From Fasciolopsis buskii (lineage: Eukaryota; Platyhelminthes; Trematoda; Plagiorchiida; Fasciolidae), in the NCBI GenBank assembly GCA_008360955.1, contig LUCM01002430.1:807489-871488 (forward strand): a stretch of DNA of 64,000 nt, written 5' to 3'. The first letter of the stretch is position 1, and each line of letters begins with the position of its first letter. Shown piece after piece: positions 46,815-57,090 of this stretch. The position numbers and the translations under genes were made by a program. The notes under the pieces were generated by a model. The model was not told where the DNA came from and made no database searches. It saw only the letters and a list, made by a program, of their open reading frames with translations.

Positions 46815-48600
46815 ATGGTCTCCGTTCGCCACTACAAACGATCGGAATTATTGTGGTTTAAAAACCGCATTGTTTCTCAACATGGACTGGTATCACGTAT
46901 TGCCAAATTTCAAAGAACTTATTACCATCCAGAAGAGATACTCCGCCAACGTTATTTCCATTTTAGCCACCCTGAGTTCTTTTCTTTGAAACTGCGTGCC
47001 CTAATTTCAAGTAGTGATCATTGTCTGCTTCTGTTAAAACCCAAGATATAATCTCGGTCAGCTTTTTCATTCTTTTTCACACAACGGGCTTATTCCTTTT
47101 CAGAAATCCCTTTTACTTGTATCTGCCTGTTCCTCTTTTGAACCCCTGCTCAGTGACAATGTCAAACTTTTCGCAGCCAAGGCAATCTTTGATATTTGCT
47201 GTCCCTCAGAAACTATTCAGCTCAGATGACCATATCTCCACCCAGAAACTGAAATCTCTAAGAAGACACAAGGAGCACTTCTACAAATCTCGTAATAACT
47301 CAAACGTGCGGTACATTTCCAACCTAATAAAAGCGGAAATCCAACGCATCGACATGACGTTCGCCAGCCAACTGTTGAGTAGTAACAACAATTGATTCTT
47401 ATGGCAAGGCATTCGACTGCTTTGCTGGAAGAAAAGGTAACGTGCAAAATTTTCTGCGGATGTTGACAGCATCAATCGTGCTTTTATCCAACCTACCACT
47501 TACACCCCGGTCATATTTGGTCAGGATGATGATATGACAGTTACAACTTTTCTAGGGAAGAAGTGCTCGACCTTCTGCGCACCGCTAAAATTGCCACTTG
47601 GGTTGGTCCTGGCAGTTTGTCTTCAACTCTTTTAAGGCATGGTACTGTGACTCTGACGGATGAATTTACTTTTCTGATTAACTCATCACTAAGCTTATCT
47701 TCTGTCCCTGACTTTTGGATACCCGTTACTGTTATTCCGATCCCAAAATTTAACAGTTCCATTGCTTTGGGAAAACGTTTTCGCCGCATCTCCTTAACGT
47801 CTGGTCTTAAACTGGCAGACCACGCTAACCTTAAGCGCCTGCGTTCTTTATATTCTCCTGACGACCCACTTCAGCTTGCCTATAAATCTAACAGGTCCAC
47901 TTTGAACGCTGTCGCTTCCGTCATTCACCACATTTGTAAGTCCTTAAATGTATCAGTGAAATCTGTGCTTTGCGCCTTCCTGGACTAATCGTCGGCATTT
48001 GAATCAGTTCCACGGTCTCTTCTACTTCACAAACTGGAAAAACATGATTGTCCCAAGCCTTTATTAGGACAACTGTCTGATTACTTTACTAGTTGAACCC
48101 AGTGCACACGAATGGACGGTGGAACTTCAAAACCGTTGGCCAACAACTCAGGAGTGCTTCAAGGTGCTGTTCTTTTACCGTTTCTTTTTTTACTTAGATC
48201 ACAGACTTATCAACTAGCTCCCCTTGTCATCTGTTTAATTATGCTGATGATGTTGCCCTCTCAAGCCGTTTCGAACAACGATGATTTTCAAAGTTTTTCC
48301 AACAATCTATTTTCTGTTTACGGTCTCCCTACACGAGCTGGTTTAAGCCTTAACATATCTAAATGTTTCGAATGTCTGTTCTCTCTCTCTCTCGGTCAGT
48401 TTGCCCATCCTAAACGTCTTTCATCAACTCATTCTCTGCACAATGATCTTTCAAAGTGCCGCTGTGATATCTTAACACGATCCTCTTTTAGATTCACACC
48501 ATCTGGAATAAATATGTATGTAGGGACTCCTTTGTCCCATATTTAGCACGAATTTCGACAAACCGTGACCGCGTTTTAGCCGAATTCCTTAATGAGATTT
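46815..48600 (+). mobile_element. CR1/Jockey-type non-LTR retrotransposon, decayed
   Basis: In order along the plus strand: the end of an APE-type endonuclease, with the catalytic S-D-H at 47013-47021 inside LISSSDHCLLLLKPKI; a basic linker (LKSLRRHKEHFYKSRNNSN); and the start of the reverse transcriptase, with VGPGSLSSTLLRH, VPDFWIPVTVIPIPK and DPLQLAYKSNRST. Then come SSAFESVPRSLLLHKLEKHD after a stop, NNSGVLQGAVL and the catalytic Y-A-D-D at 48240-48251 (NYADDVALSSRF). Reading frame changes at least four times, and in-frame stops occur near 47437, 47986 and 48094. The copy is dead, and its 5' end is missing or unrecognisable. Order and spacing fit one insertion. Confidence 0.88.
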
Positions 48601-48958
48601 CTCAAAATTTTGCAAGTTGATGAGTGTAAATTGGTTTCTTATTTTACTCTTTACCTTCATGTTTTCTAATGAAATTCAAAATTATTTTGTACTCAAAGGT
48701 CTATACAGTACAATACATCATTGGTTTTCTCAGGATGGTCCAGCTTTATTCGTTCTCCAGTCGCCTCCCGAATCGGCCTCACTATTTGGGTCAGGGGATT
48801 GAAAATAAGAGTATGATCATCGTCCCAGTATTTGCTATGTACTTTCCCAGAAGCCACCTTCTTATAACTGAAAACTGGGATTCATTTTATTTCGATATGA
48901 ATCTCGTTCACATTAAAACGCAGGAAAACCGATCTATTGAAATTTCGTTTGTTTTCAG

Positions 48959-49033
48959 TGTTCACGGACGTCGATCACCTTCGTGCGAGATGCAACTGAA
49001 ACTTCACCTTGGGGAGGAGGATGGGATTAAATG
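48959..49033 (+). CDS. candidate exon of gene G
   Basis: Acceptor ATTTCGTTTGTTTTCAG ends at 48958 and a moderate GTAGGA donor follows. Phase 2-2 reads VHGRRSPSCEMQLKLHLGEE, then DGIK. It lies just downstream of the CR1-like element. The upstream frame is open too, so the acceptor is the main delimiter. Confidence 0.3.
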
Positions 49034-50319
49034 GTAGGAGCAGTTGATTTTCAAAGTTTAATCTGTTTTTCGTGTGTTTTCGGGATTATTCGGAGCCAGT
49101 GGAAAAAATAATTTAGCCTCATTCTTGTAAAGAAGCGATCTAAATTGATGACTAAACAATTCACTAAGGTTTACCAACGAATAAACAGCAAGACCTGGTG
49201 ATTGTCAATGAAACGATGATGCATCCCGCAGTTTTCAGACGCTGGTGCGTTGTGCTTTACGGTATTATGTTGCATCGTATGGAAAATTCAGTACGCTGTT
49301 ATAGATCGACACATGTAAATTCCTTATTCAAATAAAAGCCTGGATTTAATACAAAGTGACATTCAATTGAATTATGTACCGGTGCTCTCAAATGAACTGT
49401 TATTGTGTCTCTGATATGATAGCAAATAAGCAGAGTATTTTCTGCAACCAAGAGAAGATTCTTACAGGACGTTCAACACGATATTCAGATAATTATTATC
49501 TGACCATGTGTATTTTAATTTCGTGTCTGCATGGTCACCAGAGAGCAAGCAAGCTCGTTACTTTCAAATAACGAACAACCGATGCTATTTTTATCAGCAG
49601 CTAAGACTAAAACCAAAACTCAAACCTCGACTTAGTTCGCCCCGTAAACGTCCTACGCCTTGCTTAATCCTGTTTCCATGGAACAGGCTTTTATGATCAA
49701 TCACTCAGTTTTTCACCTTTAAACTTGGATACTACTAGAATAGCAATTCGATAATCGAGGCGCAGTCCCAGAAAATACATGTTCGAATGTGGATGTAAAC
49801 AAGGCAAATTCAAGACGAGGTTGACTAGGTTTTGTGCCATTGTGTAACCAGAACTTGGAGTGATAAATTATGAAGCCTCGTTCGCCCTCGATCTTGCAGA
49901 TAATGCGGATTTCCGTTGACCGACGTGGTCGATTTTTACTGCACCTTAACTTCGGACGGTCGCAATTACTCGCGAGTAAACTTTCATATTTCACATTTTG
50001 CGAAACGGTTTTCCTGATTTGTTTTCGTCGTGACGGAAGCTCAAAAACCCGTGATTTTGTTGATTATCTTGTAGTTGTTTTCCACCTAGATCCTCTGATA
50101 AAAATTCAAAGAAATTCGACTTGACACATTGCGATAACCTGAAAGTCACTATTACCCTAATCGAATGACAAGTGTATCCCATAGAAAAATCGCTTCTGAT
50201 TAGCTAATGTGCTGCGCACTCGCGAATTCTTTCTGAAGAAGAACAAATAAACAGCACCTTCCAATAATTATGATTGAATTTTCAATCAACAGCTTCGGTT
50301 TGTATATGATCCGTTTCAG
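49034..50319. other. no firm feature
   Basis: An acceptor (CGCCCTCGATCTTGCAG) near 49898 opens a phase-0 plus frame starting IMRISVDRRGRFLLHLNFG. The minus strand across 49719-49994 is open for 91 codons as well. I cannot decide which, if either, is coding. Confidence 0.3.
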
Positions 50320-50389
50320 CGAGAAAGGATTGTGCGGTTTTGCGAAACAGAGCAGAGCATCTCAATTTCATCCAGCCGTAGACTTCCAA
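50320..50389 (+). CDS. candidate exon of gene G
   Basis: Acceptor TGATCCGTTTCAG ends at 50319. Phase 2, as left by the 49033 donor, encodes EKGLCGFAKQSRASQFHPAV and then DFQ, up to a moderate donor CCAA/GTAGGG in phase 0. The frame remains open to a TAA at about 50470 if the donor is not used. Confidence 0.27.
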
Positions 50390-51183
50390 GTAGGGGCAGA
50401 AATTTTTCGTGTGACTGCACACAAACGTTTTTCTGCCATCGAGTCATGCTTTGGGACTGACAAATTTTAACTGTGATTCGTTCCTATGGGTCATTTGCTT
50501 TGATAACATGTGAATTCGGCATTGTTCTGCAAAGAATTTATGGAGCAGTAGAGCAAATCTCATCCGACTAATTCGATTAAATGCACGTAATCTGCCACAG
50601 TAGTAACTGTTAGATATTTTAGGTAGTAGTAAAGCATCCGGATTCGAATAAATGGAATCCACTGTTTAATTGCATTTGCAACGGATATTTTGGAGTTAAA
50701 TGGAGATTTCGTTAGATTGATCGTGTCTATAGTAATAGTGGTCAGCATAATGGTGCTCAGCCTAAGTGAACTTCGTTTCTCCTTTGGCACGATCTTTCTT
50801 CTCATTGAAAATCACACCAAAGTAAATTGGACCCTCGTTCAGGATATTATTGGTCTAACAGGCAGACAGTTTTCAAATGTTATTTCCGATCAGAACTAGT
50901 TAGTTTCAAATATTCCGCCTGGTGCACATAACAGCTTGCGCAACTGTAGACAGACATATCTCTGCTGCGCAACTTTTTCAAGTTTAATAAAAATGAGTAA
51001 TATCACTATTACTTCTTGCAGTTCTGTTGAACAGTTTATCGGGGTCGGTAGATGCCAGCACCTGAAACTCGTCTTTTTTCGGCTATGATAATTGTACCCG
51101 GCGTGCCAGGAACGGTAACGATCAAGCAACCACGTTCAAATTGTTTCGATTCATGCTTAACAAAACACGGACGTCATATGCTA
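50390..51183. other. no supported feature
   Basis: A plus frame at 50690-50899 contains a hydrophobic run (VRLIVSIVIVVSIMVLSL). It overlaps an open minus frame and has no splice support. Confidence 0.35.
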
Positions 51184-51322
51184 AACACATACCAGCCGAC
51201 GGTGTCCAAGCAGATAGGGTGGCGGGTTCGAACCCCTCCACTCTTGGTTAATTTTCCCACTTGGTAGCCCTCTGTTAGCCGTAGCCTCTTCCTGAAAAAT
51301 GATGTATACTGTCATTTCACTA
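51184..51322 (+). mobile_element. tRNA-derived SINE, copy 1
   Basis: A perfect B box (GGTTCGAACCC, 51225-51235) stands 3' of a shortened A-box region (GGTGTCCAAGCAGATAGG). The body then runs CACTTGGTAGCCCTCTGTTAG to a CCTGAAAAATGATGTATAC tail. The body is shared, with scattered differences, with the copies at 55790 and 59880. The region between A and B boxes is deleted relative to copy 3, so this copy is probably transcriptionally dead. Confidence 0.75.
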
Positions 51323-53505
51323 GTATGGGAGTTAAAAGATGAGAGCTTATGCAATGTAGTCCAAATGTTAGTCCCATGCATTCGCCATTTGCTTTTCCAG
51401 ACACGCTAACCAATGTGAATGTTGGCGTAGCCAACGATCCAAGGAAAAGCATTATGCAAACATTGTTTTTTTGGAGAGATCAAACAGCATGATTCAGAAA
51501 GGAACGTGTTCCTTTGTCTATCGATGAATAAAGCCAACTGAAAACCGGATTTTAGAATTGCGTATACCTTCTTTGGTCCTCCACAACTGGTCTTGACCAT
51601 ATTTAACTTCCGTGAAATCGGTACAACTTCAAACAAGGAGGCACTATGTTTATTTTAACTTGTGTTGTGGTGCACAGTTATGACATGCTTCCCGGATTAT
51701 TGTGTGGCCTAGGCCGAGACCTCATGGCGGTCAGCTTAAAAAAGTAAAACAAGACAAAAAAAGCATCCGATTGTAATTATCACGTAGCGCTGCAAATGTG
51801 TTCAATTCAGAATGAACGTATTTTAGAGGGAGATTCCTTATAACACCGGAATACCAATATGTCGTTGCATTGTTAATTGTTTGATAACTATTTGTTGGAA
51901 TCGTGATAAAAACACAATTTTCACTGGTGTCTCCCGAAAGGAATGGCGATGTAGCAAACGGTTTGTAATTCAAGCGGCCGATTTCGCAAACTGTAATTTG
52001 ATAAAATATACATAATTTGCAATGTTGCCTCCAGGGTACTCCATTTTTTGGAAATCGGATAGATAAAATTTTTCTTGGTCTCTATTGAACAGGGGTTTGG
52101 AATAAAAGTGACACTGGTACTTGACTTAAATCCATTGATGTATTTCGATCAGTTTGTGAAAATGCACAGAAATTCGGGTGCTCTTTGAGAGGTTGATCCT
52201 GACCAATATCGTGAAGATTTTATTTTAATATGCTTCATAAACCGATGCTCCTCGTGTCGACAAAACGGAAACAGTAAACTGGCTGGGGGTAGAATCACTT
52301 GGGGTGGTCAAAAATTTCAAATGAATAAAATCGCAGTCCACATTCTTGATGTTGCGATTTTGTTTGACTTACAACGACGAAAATGTCAGAAATTGTAGGA
52401 ACTGCAGTTTTAGTCAAGGTTCAGGACAATGCAACCGTAATTATTCCGTGTGTTTCCATGAACCCCATTCCTTTCCTCATTATAAAAACTTCAATGTTAT
52501 TTAACCTGATAAACATCTAGTTCGTAATGCAACCGTGAAAGTTGCAGACAAATTCAACCAGATCTGCTAATAGGGTTAGATACAGCTCAAACCACAGATC
52601 TGAGTGACTGATTGGTGGAGAGGCCCGAATCGGCGAAAGGTTCCAGGCCTAAATAGATAATTTCAGTTAACCCAAGATTTGCACGTACATAGTGGGAGAA
52701 CGATGGCGGGATAATTGTAGGGTCTAGTAAATCGAGGAACGGTTATTATTAATTGCACTCAGTTCACAACACGAAATGAGCCACAGTGAATGCAACTTTT
52801 CGGAGTCCATTTGCTAATCGTGCATTCCAAACGACAGGTTGATTGCAACTGTCTCGGTAAGCAAGAAACAAACGAGCATAGCTGTATGGCTAACTTAGTT
52901 GCAGTAATGTTGGCACCGAAACAGTCAAACAAATTTTTCAACCCTGCCACGTGCGTTCTTCAGCCACGAAAATCAAAACCATCGCAGCAAATTCATTAAA
53001 ACAAACTTTAGACTGTCGTATCGTTCTGGCATTCGTTGCGCTCTAGGGCCGAAAACTGTGTCTTCTTTTGGTTTATTACGAAAAGAATGATAAAAATGTT
53101 TACGTGGTACTGATCTCAGGGCAGATCTGCAGGAGATGTTTCAGAATAAAGGTAAATTATTGAAAAAAAACAAGACGATTCAGAGAACGAGTCATTTCAG
53201 CAGGGATAGGAAACCAAATTCACGAAGATCCGATTGTTGATTTCGTCATTTGAGATTTTGTATTTCGTCGTGGTGACATCGCAGGTGGGCACGGATTCCG
53301 GAATTTAGCATATTTTTTATTTGACACCATCGTTGGAATTGTACACGTTTGAGGATTTTGAAATAAAAACAATGCAAATATTTCTTCATTTGCTATTTGC
53401 CAGATTCAGATAGGAAAATTGATAATCCATTCTGGACATGTTTGCGTCACTCAACCATTTGCGACTGTTTCCATTCCGAGTAGGTGAATGCTTGACACTT
53501 AAATT
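51323..53505. other. no feature seen
   Basis: AT-rich, with frames on both strands near 51406-51636 and 52759-52999 that have no supporting signals. Confidence 0.4.
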
Positions 53506-53880
53506 CGATTTCCGTGTTGTGGTGATCGGTGAAATTGGGATTCTGATCGCAACCGTATCCCCACCAGTCGAGGTGACATCGTCAGTGTACGTGCACAGAT
53601 GTTAGTTTTTGCACACGGCCCCCGATGGCTCTGACCCTGAACTTGCACGACGACCTTGATCTGGAGTATATGCATCCTTTTTCCACTTGATCTATGTCGG
53701 TTTGACTTGACCTTAGATATTTGACACTCGGTTTTAGAAGTTGCATCCACTTAGCAGTAGACCGTAGTTGTTATTTCAAATGTGAATATTGTGTGATTTA
53801 ATTCCGCAGACGGCTCCGAATAACTGATTCAGGTTTGTGATTGTGGGTCTTTTTGAATTGAATTCCGGTTCTCTCAGTTA
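53506..53880 (-). repeat. left inverted arm of the Penelope-like element
   Basis: Reverse complement of 54549-54922, with a few substitutions and one 2-base length difference (left CAAATGTG, right complement CAAATATGTG). Identity is high by eye over nearly the whole arm and fades at the outermost 15 bases. An 83-codon frame inside it is repeated in the other arm and need not be protein. Confidence 0.9.
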
Positions 53881-54257
53881 GTATTGCTGTCCTTGTCTAG
53901 TTTTCGTCTGTGGCTCGTTTACAGCTACCGCCAAAGCAACCGCAAACGGTCTTTCGTGTGAATTTGGTCCACGATGGCCAAAAATTATTGCAACACAAGG
54001 AAATTCGATAAAAAATGGATGTGCAAAGAAACTTCATAAGAAGAGGTGTGCGCGCTATGGACAAGAAAATGAATCAACGAGAAGAGTCAAACAGAAAGAC
54101 CACTAAGTCATACAAAGAATAAAATCGAATTACTTGCATTGTGACTCCGACTCCTAAGAAAAGCAGTCACTCATAGACCGTCCCAAACTTTGAGAAGACC
54201 ATATCATAACCGAAAGAGCGACTGCAAACGAAGGAAAGAAAAACTGTCGTTTAGAAT

Positions 54258-54542
54258 GTGAAGTGCGTGGACTGTGAAAAGTACTTTATGGGTCAAACCG
54301 GGAGAAAAATAACTATTTGAATAAACCATCACAAACTAGTAAGAGGACGTAACAATCCACTGTTTTTATATCAACCCACGAAAAGCAAGGATGACAAATT
54401 CAATTTGGATAACTTCGAGATCTTAAGTTAAGCAACTACGACAAACGCGAGGAAGTTCTTAGACGCCTAATACTCTTCATATAATTCAATCAATGAACAC
54501 GTCGATCTGAATCAGGTGTACAATCGAATGAGAGGCAGATAA
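54258..54542 (+). pseudogene. GIY-YIG endonuclease remnant of a Penelope-like element
   Basis: 95 codons read VKCVDCEKYFMGQTGRKITI, the C-x-x-C plus Y-x-G-Q-T-G-R signature of Penelope endonucleases. NHHKLVRGRNNPLF (the R/H-x-x-H segment), NLDNFEIL and ARKFLDA-YSSYNSINEH follow, ending RMRGR-stop. Three in-frame stops interrupt it, at the positions of Arg, Asp/Glu and Trp in typical members. The order of motifs and the length fit the C-terminal domain of these elements. It cannot encode a working enzyme as it stands. Confidence 0.8.
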
Positions 54543-54548
54543 CTCAGC

Positions 54549-54922
54549 TAACTGAGAGAACCGGAATTCAATTCAAAAAGACCCACAATCACAAACCTGA
54601 ATCAGTTATTCGGAGCCGTCTGCGGAATTAAATCACACAATATTCACATATTTGAAATAACAACTACGGTCTACTGCTAAGTGGATGCAACTTCTAAAAC
54701 CGAGTGTCAAATATCTAAGGTCAAGTCAAACCGACATAGATCAAGTGGAAAAAGGATGCATATACTCCAGATCAAGGTCGTCGTGCAAGTTCAGGGTCAG
54801 AGCCATCGGGGGCCGTGTGCAAAAACTAACATCTGTGCATGTACACTGACGATGTCACCTCGACTGGTGGGGATATGGTTGCGATCAAAATCCCAATTTC
54901 ACCCTCCAGACAACCATGAAAA
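54549..54922 (+). repeat. right inverted arm of the Penelope-like element
   Basis: It starts seven bases after the stop of the endonuclease remnant with TAACTGAGAGAACCGG and extends to about 54922. It matches the left arm inverted. The position directly behind the endonuclease is where the element's terminal repeat is expected. Confidence 0.9.
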
Positions 54923-55789
54923 CTGACAACCACGCTAAAGCCATCACAAGTTTTCAAATCTATTAGGCTCAATTCCATGTATGTGCACATATATTCAATT
55001 TTTTGTCTATATTTCTTAGATGTTGACTCATTTTTTGTTCTATTATATGCGCGGTGCAACAGCTGACTTCTCATTGGATAATTGAAAAGTCACAGGATTT
55101 CAACCCTCTACGGTTAGAATAACGCTTTATAAATTCTAGCAATACAATTTAATCGATCTCACTTTCAGAGGCACTGGTCGAAACAATTTATCGATATGAA
55201 CTATTCACTCGCTATGCGTAAGCAGCTATCCGAAGTTACTAGACACTCACTTATCCCCTGAACACTAATCGCCTTTTACAGGATTGTTCATGAGGCTTTA
55301 CATAAAGCTGACGGAACACTGCACGAGGATAACCATTAATTTCTCGATGCAAATTGGCGCCGAAAATAATAAGTTTTGTTGCGGTGAGTGGATGTCAACA
55401 TTTTATGTTGGAGATACATATACACCACTTAAAATAGAAATTATTAGAAACAGATAGGCAGAACGCGATGATGGAAACACGAGGCATGTGTTGTACCACA
55501 CTCACGAACTTCATATTTTACGTGCAAAGCATTCAGTATGCAGCACAAAGAACATAGGTCACTTTGTGTTTTCTTTCTTATTTTCTTTTGCCTTTGTTGT
55601 GAATATAAAGCCGAGAAAAATCCGTCGTACTTGCGGTCTTTTGACTGGTATGAAATTTAAATGAGTAGAATTTCGAAGAATCTAGTTAGCAGAATAATGA
55701 TAGTGATAATTATAGCACTAATAGTGGAAACAATAGGATAGACAATTTACCTTTGCATTTCATCGTTTATTGCTTTTATTATTAATAAA

Positions 55790-55915
55790 GCCACAAGGCA
55801 GTCGCGGCTAACAGATGGCTACCACATGGGGAAACTGACCGGTGTTAGAAGGAGTCAAACCCGCGACTTTCAGGTTGACGCATTACGAAAACGACTAATT
55901 GGCCACTGCTCTGTG
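55790..55915 (-). mobile_element. tRNA-derived SINE, copy 2
   Basis: On the minus strand: AGTGGCCAATTAGTCG (A-box region), then GGGTTTGACTCC as a B box. The shared body follows, seen on the plus strand as GCTAACAGATGGCTACCACA and TGGGGAAACTGACCGGTGTT. It is diverged from copies 1 and 3 but collinear with copy 3. Confidence 0.7.
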
Positions 55916-56654
55916 TAACTAGATTGCCGTTCCGCAATATCCGCGTGAACGGAAATAAGTGAAGAAGCGCAAAGCGTGATATCCGTGTTCTTGCGTGATT
56001 AGTTGCCCAGTTTCGGTCGGATAAATTCGGCTTTCATAACACAATATTCTCTCTGTCTTTGGAGCAAAATCTCCTTAGAGGTCCGTTTGAAACAAATCAT
56101 GAATTCTGTGATCAGAGAAGCACTGTTGGGTCGCGAATCTCCCACTATCCGAGTGAACTGTCTGCCTAATGCTTGAAATCCATATTTATTTATGAGAATT
56201 CAGTCGTTGTTTGTCTGTCTGGAAAATGAATTGCTGGCAAAAGTCTCGATAATTTAAAAAGGGCTCTTGGCGAAAGCCTTTTGGGTATTCTTTGTTAATC
56301 GCCATCCTTAAATTTCCTCTAAAACTGTATCTACTGAGAGCAAATGACACTGGAAAAAGTAATCTATGCATGATCACATTTGGAACCGTTAAGCTTGTTC
56401 AAATAGTAAGAGAAATGAGCTCCTGTGGTATTTTGCGCTTTGGATTGTTTTGTTTAACCTTCGCGTAGTCAAAATTGCTGCTTTCATTCGAGCACTGCGT
56501 GCAATTCAACCTGAGTTGTTCAATTCGGTATAACATTCTTCAACTGCAAGACTAACGAAGCACTGGAGCGCAATAACTGGCAAAATGATGTATTAAACCC
56601 AGTCTAGTACCGACTTGGTTGGATCTTAAATCTTTCGAATAAAACCACAGTAGT
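55916..56654. other. no feature seen
   Basis: Short chance frames only. Confidence 0.4.
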
Positions 56655-57090
56655 GACTTTTTGGGTTTCTGCAATATCGGTCGTTCTCGTTCACGAATAC
56701 AGCAAAATGAGCCCAAAATCACCACTCCAGTGTCCATGCCATATTTGGGATCAACTGTGCCGATAAATCGGGGAAAGGAATTCAAGAAATCATTGTTTAT
56801 TAAATACAATTTAAAATTGGAATATTTCATCTACCCATATGGTAGTGTTACTGGTTTGAACTGTAAGCGCAACAGGACGATGCGCTTTCTGAAATTGTCT
56901 ACGAAATCCAATTTGCAGGCGTTTTTCCTATGTAACTGATTTGCTTTGCTGACCACAGTGTGATATCTTTATATTTAAGGGGAGCATACTTGTTCCATCG
57001 ACAGATTAGTTGTCATAGTCATCGTATCTCAAAACCTGTGCTAAGAAAATTACTACCATCGATGCCAATGAACATTCAGCCAAGACAAGA
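56655..57090 (+). mobile_element. second Penelope-like fragment (RT end / linker)
   Basis: The 92-codon frame 56661-56939 reads PKITTPVSMPYLGSTVPINR, then a basic stretch and MRFLKLSTKSNLQAFFLCN. It resembles the thumb/linker region of flatworm Penelope-like polymerases. There a V-x-L/M-P-Y-x-G block is followed by a Lys-Ser...VY-x-F-x-C segment just before the GIY-YIG domain. A decayed continuation with RISKPVLRK may be the endonuclease start (R-x-S-E-H in intact copies). It is a different subfamily from the 53.5-kb copy. The similarity is judged from memory of the motif, so the call is moderate. Confidence 0.45.

Larger units (their letters stand above)
53506..54922 (+). mobile_element. Penelope-like element remnant with inverted terminal arms
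   Basis: The unit is an inverted repeat (arms 53506-53880 and 54549-54922, about 375 bases each) around a 668-base centre. The centre ends in a decayed GIY-YIG endonuclease in the orientation of the right arm. Penelope-like elements are known for terminal repeats that may be direct or inverted. No reverse-transcriptase core was found, so this copy is 5'-truncated. The left part of the centre (53881-54257) holds only a short basic frame (MDKKMNQREESNRKTTKS). Target-site duplications could not be identified. Confidence 0.72.

Noticed and set aside
53499..54926. Two nearly identical 81-83 residue frames in opposite orientation
   Set aside because: They lie inside the inverted arms of the Penelope-like element and reflect repeat similarity rather than a duplicated gene.
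56552..56830. Minus-strand 92-codon frame
   Set aside because: It overlaps the plus-strand Penelope-like fragment and shows no motif of its own.
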